Shown: positions 1 to 8,518 of the stretch, piece by piece
How the letters are laid out: every line of letters begins with the position of its first letter
Position numbering within the stretch: position 1 is the stretch's first letter
Source: Brevundimonas sp. SH203
GTDB taxonomy: Bacteria > Pseudomonadota > Alphaproteobacteria > Caulobacterales > Caulobacteraceae
Length of the DNA stretch: 64,000 nt
Assembly (NCBI RefSeq): GCF_002157625.1
Contig: NZ_BDMM01000007.1
Coordinates: forward strand, 1-64,000
Direction of reading: 5' to 3'
Made by a program: the position numbers and the translations under genes
Notes under the pieces: model-generated
The model's database searches: none
What the model was told of the DNA's origin: nothing
Seen by the model: the letters and a program-made list of their open reading frames with translations, nothing else

Positions 1-264
1 CCCCTTCACCAAACCGGCGATTCGATTGAAGCGCGGAAACTAATCAAACCAACCCAGGAAAGCAAGAAGTTTCTCAACCCCCGCTCCCCTCAAAACCCCG
101 GAGAACCAGCCCCCAAGGCCCCGAAAGACCAGCCCGTTCCCGAGCGAGGCAGCCCTATACGGGGACACATTTTCCGCAGCAAGTAGAATCTGGAAACGAA
201 GCGAAGTTTCTCGCGGAGTCGGAATCGGCGAACGGCGCCCGATACCTTCTGACGCCCTCTAGGA
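1..264. other. Non-coding left edge
   Basis: No reading frame here looks like a gene. On the minus strand it could be the 5' leader of a gene lying left of the window: TTGAGA (complement of 72-77) resembles a -35 element, but no -10 box follows at a normal distance. The stretch 155-168 reads GTGTCCCCGTATAG on the minus strand, a motif I associate loosely with leaders of mobile or stable-RNA genes. Nothing firmer can be said. Confidence 0.3.
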
Positions 265-471
265 TCAGGCCCCGCCTAGCCTGGACATCAGTTCGGGGTC
301 TTTCTCGGCTCGCGCGACCTCGGCGTCGAAAGCCTGACGCGCCTGGTCTTCGTCGTCGAACACGGCGGGCGCTTCGGTTCTCAGACTCACGACGGCGAAC
401 CCGTCGTTGCGCTGTTCGAGTGTCACGCCGCTGCGGGCGTGAAGGATTCGCGTTTGCGAGGGATCGGTCAT
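265..471 (-). CDS. Small conserved hypothetical protein (68 aa)
   Basis: I do not recognise the family. The 68-residue protein is acidic and soluble, with no signal peptide or membrane segment. Its central part (VTLEQRNDGFAVVSL) looks like a beta hairpin, and an acidic helix follows. ATG at 471 is chosen because CTGGAGACGACC just upstream contains GGAG at good spacing; the frame stays open further 5' without a better start. It is last in a minus-strand series etfB, etfA, DUF167, this gene, and may be co-transcribed with the DUF167 gene 55 bases upstream. Confidence 0.6.
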   Translation of the reverse strand: MTDPSQTRILHARSGVTLEQRNDGFAVVSLRTEAPAVFDDEDQARQAFDAEVARAEKDPELMSRLGGA

Positions 472-526
472 CGGTCGTCTCCAGATTTCGAAGACAACGC
501 GCCGTGAACCGGATTCGTCCCTTCGA

Positions 527-817
527 TCAGGCGTGGGAGAGCCTTTGTTCAATCCGGGCGAGGAGCGCGGCGTCGTCCAGACCATCCAAGGCGATCATCT
601 TGAGCCGGGACTGGCCGCCCCGCGCCAGGGCGACGGTCGATTTCGGAAGACCGAGGCTCTTGGCCAGAAACCGGACCAGGGCGTCATTGGCCTCTCTGTC
701 GACGGGCCGCGCGCGGACGCGGACCTTCAGCACCGGGCGACCGGACGCATCCACGTCCCATCCGTCGATCCGGTCCATCGCGGCGCCGGGCTGCAGCTTC
801 ACGGCCAATGTCGCCAT
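527..817 (-). CDS. DUF167 / YggU-family protein (UPF0235)
   Basis: A 96-residue protein of the YggU/DUF167 family, small alpha/beta proteins of unknown function found across bacteria and eukaryotes. The family core is visible: VKLQPGA near the N-terminus, then [18 protein letters not shown] (about residues 30-47, the usual LKVxVxAxPxxGxAN pattern) and [22 protein letters not shown] at 817 is preferred to GTG at 820 because GGAAGGGCCGTG precedes it. It starts 78 bases downstream of etfA, so it may be the tail of the etfBA transcript. Confidence 0.85.
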   Translation of the reverse strand: MATLAVKLQPGAAMDRIDGWDVDASGRPVLKVRVRARPVDREANDALVRFLAKSLGLPKSTVALARGGQSRLKMIALDGLDDAALLARIEQRLSHA

Positions 818-895
818 CACGGCCCTTCCAGAATGGCGAAAGGGCGCGACGTCGGCTTCGACATCGCGCCCTTGCCGTATTTGATCGCCCAGGCG

Positions 896-1825
896 TCAGC
901 CCAGTGCGGCCAGCAGTTCGGGCACGGCGGTCTTGTAGTCGGCGACCAGACCATAGTCGGCGACCTGGAAGATCGGGGCGTCCGGGTCCTTGTTGATGGC
1001 CACGATGGTCTTGGAATCCTTCATGCCCGCCAGGTGCTGGATGGCGCCCGAGATGCCCACGGCGACATAGAGCTGGGGCGCGACCACCTTGCCGGTCTGG
1101 CCGACCTGATAGTCGTTGGGCGCATAGCCGGCGTCCACTGCCGCGCGCGAGGCGCCGATGGCGGCGCCCAGCTTGTCGGCCAGCGGTTCCATGACGGCAT
1201 GGAACTCCTCCGCCGAACCCAGGGCCCGTCCGCCCGAAACGATGATCTTGGCGGCGCCCAGTTCGGGGCGGTCCGACTTGACCATTTCCTCCGAGACGAA
1301 GGCGGTCCTGGGCGCATCGGCGCCGGCGACGGACTCAACCGGGGCCGAACCGCCCTCTGCGGCGGCGTTGAAGGCCGTCGGACGAACCGTGATGACCTTC
1401 TTGGCGTCGGACGACTGCACCGTCTCCAGCGCATTGCCCGCATAGATGGGCCGCACGAAGGTGTCGGCGGACACGACCTCGACAATGTCGGAGATCGGGG
1501 CGACGTCCAGTTTGGCGGCGATGCGCGGCGCGAAATTCTTGCCGTCGGTCGAGGCCGGGGTCAGGATCGCGTCATAGTCAGCGGCCAGCGGCGCGACGGT
1601 CGCCTCGACCGCCTCGGCCAGGCCGTGGCCCAGACCGGCGCTTTCGGCCAAAAGCACCTTGCGGACGCCCGCGATCCTGGCGGCGCTGTCGGCGGCGGCC
1701 TGCGCCCCCTGCCCCACGACCAGAACGTCCACGTCGGACGACAGGCCGAGCGCGGCGGTCACGGTCTTGTTGGTGGTGTCGCGAACGGTCGAACCGTCGT
1801 GATCGGCGATGACGAGGACAGCCAT
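896..1825 (-). CDS. etfA: Electron transfer flavoprotein subunit alpha
   Basis: A 309-residue alpha subunit of the soluble heterodimeric ETF, which carries electrons from acyl-CoA and other dehydrogenases to ETF:quinone oxidoreductase. It begins [11 protein letters not shown]. The C-terminal FAD-binding signature is present: [11 protein letters not shown], then [21 protein letters not shown] and [15 protein letters not shown], over about residues 210-290. Length matches the family (310-320). It starts one base after etfB stops, a typical translationally coupled etfBA operon. The ETF:quinone oxidoreductase is not in the window. Confidence 0.97.
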   Translation of the reverse strand: MAVLVIADHDGSTVRDTTNKTVTAALGLSSDVDVLVVGQGAQAAADSAARIAGVRKVLLAESAGLGHGLAEAVEATVAPLAADYDAILTPASTDGKNFAPRIAAKLDVAPISDIVEVVSADTFVRPIYAGNALETVQSSDAKKVITVRPTAFNAAAEGGSAPVESVAGADAPRTAFVSEEMVKSDRPELGAAKIIVSGGRALGSAEEFHAVMEPLADKLGAAIGASRAAVDAGYAPNDYQVGQTGKVVAPQLYVAVGISGAIQHLAGMKDSKTIVAINKDPDAPIFQVADYGLVADYKTAVPELLAALG

Positions 1826-1826
1826 A

Positions 1827-2591
1827 TTACAGCGCTCCCGCGGACTTGAGCTTGGAAACCAGTTCGGCGGCGTCGGCGACCTTGACCCCGGCGGACCGCT
1901 TGGGCGGTTCCGTGACCTTCACGACCTTCAGACGATCAGCGACATCGACGCCGTAGTCGCCGACCGCCTTGACCGCGATCTCCTTCTTCTTGGCCTTCAT
2001 GATGTTGGGCAGCGACGCATAGCGCGGCGTGTTCAGCCGCAGATCGACCGTCACCACGGCGGGCAGTTCAGCCGCGACCGTCTGAAGGCCGCCATCCACT
2101 TCGCGCGTCACCGTGGCCTTGCCGCCGTCGATGACCAGCTTGCCGGCGAAGGTCGCCTGGGGCCAGTCCAGCAGGGCGGCCAGCATCTGACCCACCGCAT
2201 TATTGTCGCCGTCGATGGACTGTTTGCCCATCAGGACCAGGTCCGGCTTCTCCTCGTCGACCACCGCCTTCAGCAGTTTGGCGACGGCCAGCGGCTCAAG
2301 ATCCGCATCCGACTGGATCAGCAGGCCGCGATCCGCGCCCATGGCCAGGGCCGTGCGGATCGTCTCCTGGGCCTGGGTCACGCCGATGGAGACGACCACG
2401 ATCTCGGTCGCCGTGCCGGCCGCGTGATGCTCCTTGCCTTCCTTCAGACGAACCGCCTCTTCGACCGCGATCTCGTCGAACGGGTTCATGCTCATCTTGA
2501 CGTTGGCCAGATCGACGCCCGACTGATCCGCCTTGACGCGGGCCTTGACGTTATAGTCGATCACCCGTTTGACGGGGACGAGTACCTTCAT
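1827..2591 (-). CDS. etfB: Electron transfer flavoprotein subunit beta
   Basis: A 254-residue beta subunit of ETF, which binds AMP and forms the docking surface for partner dehydrogenases. Visible features are the N-terminal [16 protein letters not shown], the motif [16 protein letters not shown] near residue 40, and the C-terminal KAKKKEI segment typical of bacterial EtfB. ATG at 2591 is chosen because it gives the family N-terminus; the 22 upstream in-frame codons are not conserved-looking. It is the first gene of the etfBA operon. The 116-base gap to the divergent gene at 2708 presumably holds both promoters. Confidence 0.96.
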   Translation of the reverse strand: MKVLVPVKRVIDYNVKARVKADQSGVDLANVKMSMNPFDEIAVEEAVRLKEGKEHHAAGTATEIVVVSIGVTQAQETIRTALAMGADRGLLIQSDADLEPLAVAKLLKAVVDEEKPDLVLMGKQSIDGDNNAVGQMLAALLDWPQATFAGKLVIDGGKATVTREVDGGLQTVAAELPAVVTVDLRLNTPRYASLPNIMKAKKKEIAVKAVGDYGVDVADRLKVVKVTEPPKRSAGVKVADAAELVSKLKSAGAL

Positions 2592-2707
2592 GGGTCTATC
2601 CGTGAAATCGCCTGAATGCAGGGGCAAGGACATGGAGCGGTCGCGAAGGCCTGTCAATGTAACGTGGCGTCAAGCTGCGGCTGCGATTTCACCTAACGGA
2701 CCACCAG

Positions 2708-3052
2708 ATGAAGCGTTTCCTGACCTTTCCCCGCCTGGCGATGATTTTCTTCGGCCTGTTCGGGCTCGCCATCGTCGGGATCTTCGTGCTGCAGGACTAT
2801 TGGGTCGCACCGGGCAAACGGTGCGAGGCGGCGGGCAAGTGGTACGACATGGAAAGCCGCATCTGCGCCCAGCCCATCTCCATCGCCCAGATCACCGGCC
2901 GTCCCAACGGCATGTCGCGCGAGGAGGCCTCGGCCGAGAAGAACCGCGAACTGGTCCGCATCGAACATGAGCTGGCCGCCGAAAGCCGCGCTCGCGCCGC
3001 CGAGGCCCAGCGTCAGAAGGCGGCCCTGGCGGCCGCGCGACCGGCGGCCTGA
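2708..3052 (+). CDS. Small membrane-anchored hypothetical protein
   Basis: A 114-residue protein of no recognised family. Residues about 8-28 form one hydrophobic segment, followed by a short region with two cysteines (KRCEAAGKWYDMESRICAQP) that could form a disulfide in the periplasm. The C-terminal third is a charged Ala/Glu/Arg helix, likely a coiled coil. It is divergent from etfB and convergent with the adenosyltransferase gene that ends at 3062. Conserved in appearance, function unknown. Confidence 0.65.
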   Translation: MKRFLTFPRLAMIFFGLFGLAIVGIFVLQDYWVAPGKRCEAAGKWYDMESRICAQPISIAQITGRPNGMSREEASAEKNRELVRIEHELAAESRARAAEAQRQKAALAAARPAA

Positions 3053-3061
3053 GGACGACGC

Positions 3062-3634
3062 CTAGCGAGTCGCACCCGGCTTCCATTTGACGTCGCCGGC
3101 GCCGTTGGCGTTGGCGCGCCGGGCGGCGACGAACAGATGGTCGGACAGCCGGTTCAGATAGCGGATAGCCGCGCCGTTCACCGCCTCCCCGGCCTCGACC
3201 AGACGCACCGCCTCACGCTCGGCCCGGCGACAGACGGTTCGGGCCATGTGCAGATGCGCCGACAGGGGCGCGCCGCCGGGCAGGATGAAGCTGTCGAGCG
3301 CCTTGAGGCTCTCGTTCATCCAGTCGATCTCCTGCTCCAACCGCTCGACCTGGCTGTCGATGATCCGCAGCGCCTCCCACGCCGGGGGCGGATCGAGCGG
3401 CGTGGCCAGGTCGGCGCCCAGGTCGAACAACTCGTTCTGGATGCGGCCCAGCATGGCGTCGATCCGGTCGTTCTGGCCGCTGTTCAACCGCGCGATGCCG
3501 ATCACGGCGTTCAGTTCGTCCACCGCCCCATAGGCTTCGACCCGGGCGTCGGTCTTGGAGACGGGCGCGCCCGAGGCCAGTCGCGTCTGACCGCCGTCGC
3601 CGGTCCGGGTGTAGATCTTGTTCAGCGTCACCAT
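3062..3634 (-). CDS. Cob(I)yrinic acid a,c-diamide / cob(I)alamin adenosyltransferase, PduO type
   Basis: A 190-residue PduO-type ATP:corrinoid adenosyltransferase, which makes adenosylcobalamin from ATP and cob(I)alamin. The ATP-binding N-terminus KIYTRTGDGGQTRL (residues 5-18) is intact, as are VDELNAVIG, the ARTVCRRAERE helix and LNRLSDHLFVAAR near the C-terminus that form the trimeric active site. ATG at 3634 is the family start. It follows the HIG1-type gene with a two-base gap, so the two are co-transcribed. Confidence 0.94.
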   Translation of the reverse strand: MVTLNKIYTRTGDGGQTRLASGAPVSKTDARVEAYGAVDELNAVIGIARLNSGQNDRIDAMLGRIQNELFDLGADLATPLDPPPAWEALRIIDSQVERLEQEIDWMNESLKALDSFILPGGAPLSAHLHMARTVCRRAEREAVRLVEAGEAVNGAAIRYLNRLSDHLFVAARRANANGAGDVKWKPGATR

Positions 3635-3636
3635 GA

Positions 3637-3840
3637 TCAGCCGCCCCGCGTCGCCTTCCACATCATGCCGATCACCAGCAGCAGCACCGCCACCGCCTGC
3701 AGGCCGACGCGCAGCCGCATCAGCCGATTGGAATGGCTCAGCGCATAGTCTCCGCCGCGAAACAGCGAATAGAGCCCCAGCCCCAGGGTGACGGTCACGG
3801 CGACGATGGCGGCGACGATCAGAAGGTCGAAAATCTGCAT
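3637..3840 (-). CDS. HIG1-domain / twin-transmembrane small protein
   Basis: A 67-residue protein with two membrane helices (about 5-25 and 46-63) joined by a short basic loop, RGGDYALSHSNRLMRLRV. This arrangement matches the hypoxia-induced HIG1 domain. In alphaproteobacteria and mitochondria, members associate with cytochrome oxidase or respiratory supercomplexes. Its stop is two bases before the adenosyltransferase start, so it leads a two-gene operon. The respiratory role is inferred from the family only. Confidence 0.75.
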   Translation of the reverse strand: MQIFDLLIVAAIVAVTVTLGLGLYSLFRGGDYALSHSNRLMRLRVGLQAVAVLLLVIGMMWKATRGG

Positions 3841-3948
3841 GACGTCGTTCTAGACCCGGATCGCGACCGGGCGCCAGCGTCGGGCGCCGGAGCGTCATCC
3901 GCATACGGCGCAGCTTGCGACGGATCGGCGCACCCCCCTTGGACGACG

Positions 3949-3979
3949 ATTGCGAATGATGTTGAGAGGCGCTCGCAAT
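3949..3979 (+). promoter_or_regulatory. Candidate iron-responsive (Fur-like) operator upstream of the TonB receptor
   Basis: ATTGCGA at 3949-3955 and TCGCAAT at 3973-3979 form a perfect 7-base inverted repeat with a 17-base spacer, ending 18 bases before the receptor start. The left part, TGCGAATGAT, resembles a half of alphaproteobacterial Fur boxes. This fits an iron-uptake receptor, but the assignment to Fur is inference. Confidence 0.4.
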
Positions 3980-3997
3980 TAATTGGGGCTGCTTCAC

Positions 3998-6160
3998 ATG
4001 ACGATTTCGACCCGCTCACGCCTGCTGGCCGGCGCCTCCCTCGCCTTCGGCCTGACGGCCAACGCCGCCTGGGCCCAGAGCGCGCCGCAGCCCGTCGCCG
4101 GCCAGACCGCCGAGCTGGGCGAGATCGTCGTCACCGCCTCGGGCTTCGAACAGCGGATCACCCAGGCCCCCGCCTCCATCAGCGTGATCCCGCGCGCCGA
4201 GATCGAGGAGGTGCGCGCCGTCTCCATCGCCGAGATCCTGAACAATGTCGAAGGTGTCGACACCGGCGCCGCTGTCGGCAAGTCGGGCGGCCAGACCATC
4301 AATATTCGCGGCATGGGATCGGACTACACCCTGGTCCTGATCGACGGTCGCCGCCAGAACACGGCCGGCAGCGTCACCCCCAACGGATTCGGCGAGACCG
4401 CCACCAGCTTCCTGCCCCCGGTGTCGGCCATCGACCGGGTCGAGGTGGTGCGCGGCCCCGTCTCGACCCTGTACGGCTCCGACGCCATGGGCGGGGTGGT
4501 CAACATCATCACCCGCAAGATCGGCGACAGCTGGCATGGGTCGGCGACGGCCCACTACACCCTTCAGGGCGACGAGGAGTTCGGCGACATTCGCGGCGGC
4601 GACATCTATTTGGCCGGGCCGCTTGTGGCCGATCGCGTCGGCGTCTCGATCCGGGCCTCGCGCTCGGAGCGGGAGCAGTCCCGACTGACCTATGAGACCG
4701 TCGCGGGCGTCCAGACCCCGGTGTCCGGCTTCGGCCGCAGCGCCACCGCCAACCAGATCTGGTCGGCCGGCGGGCGGGTGGCCTTCAACCTGCATCCCGA
4801 CCATGATCTGTGGATCGATGGCGACGTGACGCGCCAGTGGTACGACAACTCCAAGGGCCAGATGGGCACCGCCACCACCGCCGGCGGCTATGACAAATTC
4901 CTGGAGTTCAATCGCGACCAGATCGCCGTGGCCCACAACTGGCGCCTGCCGTTCGGCGTGCTGGAATCCAACTATTCGGTCGCCAGAACCGAGACCCGCG
5001 GCCGGATCATTCCGAACGGCGTCGCCGGGGCCGGCGGGGCCCGCAGTCTGGAGAGCGAGAACCGCATCTTCGACACCAAGCTGTTCTCCCAATGGCGTAA
5101 CAACACCTTCACCGTCGGCGGCCAGCACTGGGACGCCGAAATGACCGACGGCGTGGTGTCCGGCGCCTTCAGCCACACCCAGTGGGCCGTCTTCGCCGAG
5201 GACGAGTGGCGTTTCACCGACAGCCTGGCCCTGACGCTGGGCGCGCGCCACGACGACCACTCGACCTTCGGCTCGCACTTCAGCCCGCGCGCCTATCTGG
5301 TGTGGAACCCCAACGCGGTCTGGACCGTGAAGGGCGGCGTCAGCCAGGGCTTCAAGACACCGCGTCTGGAACAGCTGGCCTCGGGCATCAACGGCTTCGG
5401 CGCCCAGGGCCGCCTGCCCCTTCTGGGCAGCCCCGGTCTGATGCCGGAAACCTCGACCTCGACCGAGTTCGCTGTGCTGTATGACGACCACAGCCGCCTG
5501 CGGGCCGGAATCACCGTCTTCCACAATCAGTTCGACGACAAGATCGCCAGCGGCGTGCCGATCGCCAACTGCCTGTTCGGCCTGACCCAGGCCCAGTTCG
5601 CCGCCGGCGGCTACAACAAGTCCGGCTGCTACGACGTGGGCTTCTACACCGCCTATATCGCCGGGGTTCCCACCTTCGGCCAGAGCGTGAACATCGATGA
5701 GGCGGTGACGAAGGGGATCGAGGCCACGGCCCGCTTCCGCTTCGACGACGCCTGGACGCTTCAGGGCAACTACACCTTCACCAACAGCGAACAGAAGTCC
5801 GGCGCGGCGGCAGGTCGGCCCTTGACCGACACGCCCGAGCATATGGTGAACGCCAATCTGCGCTGGGTCGCCAACGACCGGCTGAACCTGTGGCTGCGCG
5901 GCGAATATCGGTCGTCGCGTTACCGGGGCGTGGGCGACGCCCAGACCGCGCTCGGCGACTACAAGGCCTACAGCCTGTTCCACCTCGGCGGCGCCTATCG
6001 GATCGACGACAATCTGACGGTGAACGCCGTGGTCTATAATGTCTTCGACAAGGACTTCGTCAGCCTGCTGCCCTACGGCAGCCCCGTGGCCTATGCGCCG
6101 GAATTCGCCAACAATCAGGAGCCGCGCCGCCTCTGGGTTTCGGTCACGGCCGCCTTCTGA
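3998..6160 (+). CDS. TonB-dependent outer-membrane receptor, siderophore/colicin I receptor type
   Basis: A 720-residue TonB-dependent receptor. The signal peptide ends at about AWA-Q (residue 25). The TonB box-like EIVVTASG lies at 42-49. The plug domain spans about 50-165, with IAEILNNVEGVD, INIRGMGSDYTLVLIDGRR and VSTLYGSDAMGGVVNIIT, all family hallmarks. The rest is a 22-strand barrel ending in the aromatic residue typical of outer-membrane proteins (VTAAF). ATG at 3998 is chosen because GGGG at 3985-3988 is the ribosome site; a TTG at 3983 has none. The plug resembles CirA/FepA-type ferric-catecholate receptors. Substrate is not predictable, and no transporter genes are adjacent. Confidence 0.93.
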   Translation: MTISTRSRLLAGASLAFGLTANAAWAQSAPQPVAGQTAELGEIVVTASGFEQRITQAPASISVIPRAEIEEVRAVSIAEILNNVEGVDTGAAVGKSGGQTINIRGMGSDYTLVLIDGRRQNTAGSVTPNGFGETATSFLPPVSAIDRVEVVRGPVSTLYGSDAMGGVVNIITRKIGDSWHGSATAHYTLQGDEEFGDIRGGDIYLAGPLVADRVGVSIRASRSEREQSRLTYETVAGVQTPVSGFGRSATANQIWSAGGRVAFNLHPDHDLWIDGDVTRQWYDNSKGQMGTATTAGGYDKFLEFNRDQIAVAHNWRLPFGVLESNYSVARTETRGRIIPNGVAGAGGARSLESENRIFDTKLFSQWRNNTFTVGGQHWDAEMTDGVVSGAFSHTQWAVFAEDEWRFTDSLALTLGARHDDHSTFGSHFSPRAYLVWNPNAVWTVKGGVSQGFKTPRLEQLASGINGFGAQGRLPLLGSPGLMPETSTSTEFAVLYDDHSRLRAGITVFHNQFDDKIASGVPIANCLFGLTQAQFAAGGYNKSGCYDVGFYTAYIAGVPTFGQSVNIDEAVTKGIEATARFRFDDAWTLQGNYTFTNSEQKSGAAAGRPLTDTPEHMVNANLRWVANDRLNLWLRGEYRSSRYRGVGDAQTALGDYKAYSLFHLGGAYRIDDNLTVNAVVYNVFDKDFVSLLPYGSPVAYAPEFANNQEPRRLWVSVTAAF

Positions 6161-6206
6161 GGCGGCCTAAGCCATTTGGTGACGATTTCGCGTCTAGGCT
6201 GATCGC

Positions 6207-7361
6207 ATGACCGATCGCGCCGTTCGCAGCCTGGAACATCTGAAGAGCTCGGCCTCCACGGCGCGGGTGCTGAACCTGCTGCGGGTCTGGGAAGAGAACG
6301 GCGACAGCGGCCCGGACGGCGCCGTGCGCAATCCAGAATGGGCCAGCTTCCCCATCTTCCGCACCACCGCGCTGAACCGCGCCCTGATCATCAAACACCG
6401 GCTGCGCCGCAACGAGACGGACCTGTTCACCGGCCGCCGCCAGGTCGTCACCAAGATCGTCATCCCCATCGACGAGGCGGACCTGAAGACCGGCGGCCGC
6501 TATGTCTTCGTCAATCAGATCGGCTTCGAGCGGATGATGATGGAGGCGTTCGGGGTGCCCGCCAGCCATCCCGACATCGCGACCCTGCGTCTGATCGACA
6601 AATTGCCGTCGCTCGATCCCTTCCTGCTGCGCGAACAGCTTCGACGCGGCGGGCTGGACCCGGCCTCATGCTATTTCTCGATCAGCGAAAGCGATCTTCA
6701 GCGGATGCTGGCCTTCGTGCGCAGCGAGATCGAACCCCTGGTCACGCTCAGCCTTGGGGCGGATACGATTGCGATCAACGCCGATTCGGCCGGACGGATG
6801 GCGGCCAAGATCCTGTCCAACACGCCCGGCGACCAGCTGGACGCCCTGCGCCTGACCCTGCGTCTGGCCCCGGAACAGTACCAGGAGGGGGTCTTCTGCT
6901 GGAAAGGCTTCCTCTATTACAAATGGACGCTGGCCGCGCTTCTGCACGACGTCGCCACCGTCGCCGAGGCTGTTCGCACCATTCGACCCGTGGGCAAGAT
7001 CGACCGTCCCGCCAAGGAATATCTGGCGCGCAGCCGCGACGTGCTGCGCGGCCGGATCATCAAGACCTGCGACGAGGTCAGCCGAACCCTGCGCGTCTAT
7101 GACGACGCCTACGCCAAGCTGACGCTTGAAGGACAGCCCACCGCCTTCCGCGACTTCCTGCTGGATGCGCCGTCGATGTTCGCCAAGCTGGGCGACCAGC
7201 TGGGGGCAGTCCAGCACATCGTCAGCTACTGGCGCTTCCGCTTCGGTCCCAACGCCTCGCCGGTCAATGTCGAGGAGCTGATGGACATCTTCATGGACTT
7301 CGAAACCGGCCTCCTGGGCCGCGGCGAACTCCCCGACGACATCGGCATGGCCGCCGCCTGA
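6207..7361 (+). CDS. Conserved hypothetical protein (384 aa)
   Basis: I do not recognise a family. The 384-residue protein looks cytoplasmic: no signal peptide, no membrane helix, mixed alpha/beta composition. The first third has LNRALIIKHRLRRNE and VTKIVIPIDEADLKTGG. The last part is largely helical with YLARSRDVLRGRIIKTCDEV. Codon use matches the neighbours, so it is probably resident rather than acquired. It stands alone, 46 bases after the receptor and 82 before the nuclease-like gene, all on the same strand. Confidence 0.75.
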   Translation: MTDRAVRSLEHLKSSASTARVLNLLRVWEENGDSGPDGAVRNPEWASFPIFRTTALNRALIIKHRLRRNETDLFTGRRQVVTKIVIPIDEADLKTGGRYVFVNQIGFERMMMEAFGVPASHPDIATLRLIDKLPSLDPFLLREQLRRGGLDPASCYFSISESDLQRMLAFVRSEIEPLVTLSLGADTIAINADSAGRMAAKILSNTPGDQLDALRLTLRLAPEQYQEGVFCWKGFLYYKWTLAALLHDVATVAEAVRTIRPVGKIDRPAKEYLARSRDVLRGRIIKTCDEVSRTLRVYDDAYAKLTLEGQPTAFRDFLLDAPSMFAKLGDQLGAVQHIVSYWRFRFGPNASPVNVEELMDIFMDFETGLLGRGELPDDIGMAAA

Positions 7362-7443
7362 CGGCGCCGCACACTCGCTTTAAGGTATATAGACTCTCCC
7401 GCAGGTTGCTGATTAGCTCGGGCTGTCAGAATTGGGGGAAGCC

Positions 7444-8511
7444 TTGGACATTCAAACGAAACTCGCCGAACTTCAGAAGCGGACGATGGAACACCGCGAG
7501 GTGTTGCTGACCGAAGAAGCCGCCAAGACGGCGCTCGTCATGCCGTTCATCCAGGCACTTGGCTACGACGTGTTCAATCCGTCCGAGGTCATCCCGGAAT
7601 ACACCGCCGATGTCGGCACCAAGAGGGGCGAGAAGGTCGACTACGCCATCTGCGACGGCGGCAAGGTCCGCATTCTGGTCGAATGCAAACCCAGCAACGT
7701 GGCGCTGAATCTCAACCATGCCAGCCAGTTGTTCCGCTACTTCTCCGTCACGGATGCGCGGCTCGCCATCCTGACCAATGGCGTCGTCTATCAGTTCTAT
7801 TCGGATGTCGAAGCCACCAACAAGATGGACGACAAGCCGTTTTTCACCTTCAGCATGGATGCGTTGAAGCCGACCGACGGGCGTACCGTCGAGAAGTTCA
7901 CCAAACTCTCGTTCGACATCGACAAGATCGTCCAGGAAGCGGGGCTGCTCAAGCTCCAGTCCCTGCTCCGCAAGGAGCTGGAAAACGAGATGGCCGAGCC
8001 TTCGGAAGAATTCGTGCGGATGATGGCCGCTCGCGTTCACGATGGCCGCGTCACGGCTCAGGTGCGCGAAAACTTCGGCAAGATGGTCGTCGCGACCTTC
8101 TCGTCGATCATCCGCGACAAGGTCAACGAACGCCTGTCCACCGCCCTGAACGCCACGGGCCCCTCCATGGTCGATCAGGAAGAGGCGCCCCCCAGCGACC
8201 CTGAAATGATCGTGACCACCGCTGAGGAAGTGTCAGGCTTCCACATCGTCCAGGCGATCGCCTCGAAACTGGTGAAGCCCAATCGCATCGTCATGCGAGA
8301 CGCCCAGTCCTATTGCGCGATCCTGCTGGACGACAACAACCGCAAGACCATCGCCCGACTGCACTTCAACGGCGTCACCAAGAAATATGTCGGCACCTTC
8401 GCCGAGAAGGGCGAAACTCGACATCTCATCGGCGACCTGACGGACATCTACCAACTGTCGGATCAGATCGAGGCGCGGATCAAAGAGTTGGAAGGCGCCA
8501 CGCCGACCTGA
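7444..8511 (+). CDS. HsdR_N-type PD-(D/E)XK nuclease-like protein, orphan
   Basis: A 355-residue protein whose first 130 residues match the N-terminal nuclease domain of type I restriction R subunits. The core reads EVIPEY (about 48-53), GEKVDYAI with D66, and ILVECKP with E80 and K82, which is the D-x(n)-E-x-K catalytic pattern. The helicase motor of a true HsdR is absent, and no hsdM or hsdS is near. Residues 250-350 form a second alpha/beta domain of unknown role. TTG at 7444 is chosen because GGGGGAA (7434-7440) precedes it; TTG at 7432 is the alternative. It could be a solitary DNA repair or defence enzyme. A/T-ending codons look more frequent than in neighbours. Confidence 0.7.
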   Translation: MDIQTKLAELQKRTMEHREVLLTEEAAKTALVMPFIQALGYDVFNPSEVIPEYTADVGTKRGEKVDYAICDGGKVRILVECKPSNVALNLNHASQLFRYFSVTDARLAILTNGVVYQFYSDVEATNKMDDKPFFTFSMDALKPTDGRTVEKFTKLSFDIDKIVQEAGLLKLQSLLRKELENEMAEPSEEFVRMMAARVHDGRVTAQVRENFGKMVVATFSSIIRDKVNERLSTALNATGPSMVDQEEAPPSDPEMIVTTAEEVSGFHIVQAIASKLVKPNRIVMRDAQSYCAILLDDNNRKTIARLHFNGVTKKYVGTFAEKGETRHLIGDLTDIYQLSDQIEARIKELEGATPT

Positions 8512-8518
8512 CCTCCGA

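Noticed and set aside
1-264. Possible stable-RNA promoter on the minus strand
   Set aside because: TTGAGA is present but no -10 element follows at 16-18 bases, and no RNA gene is visible within the window.
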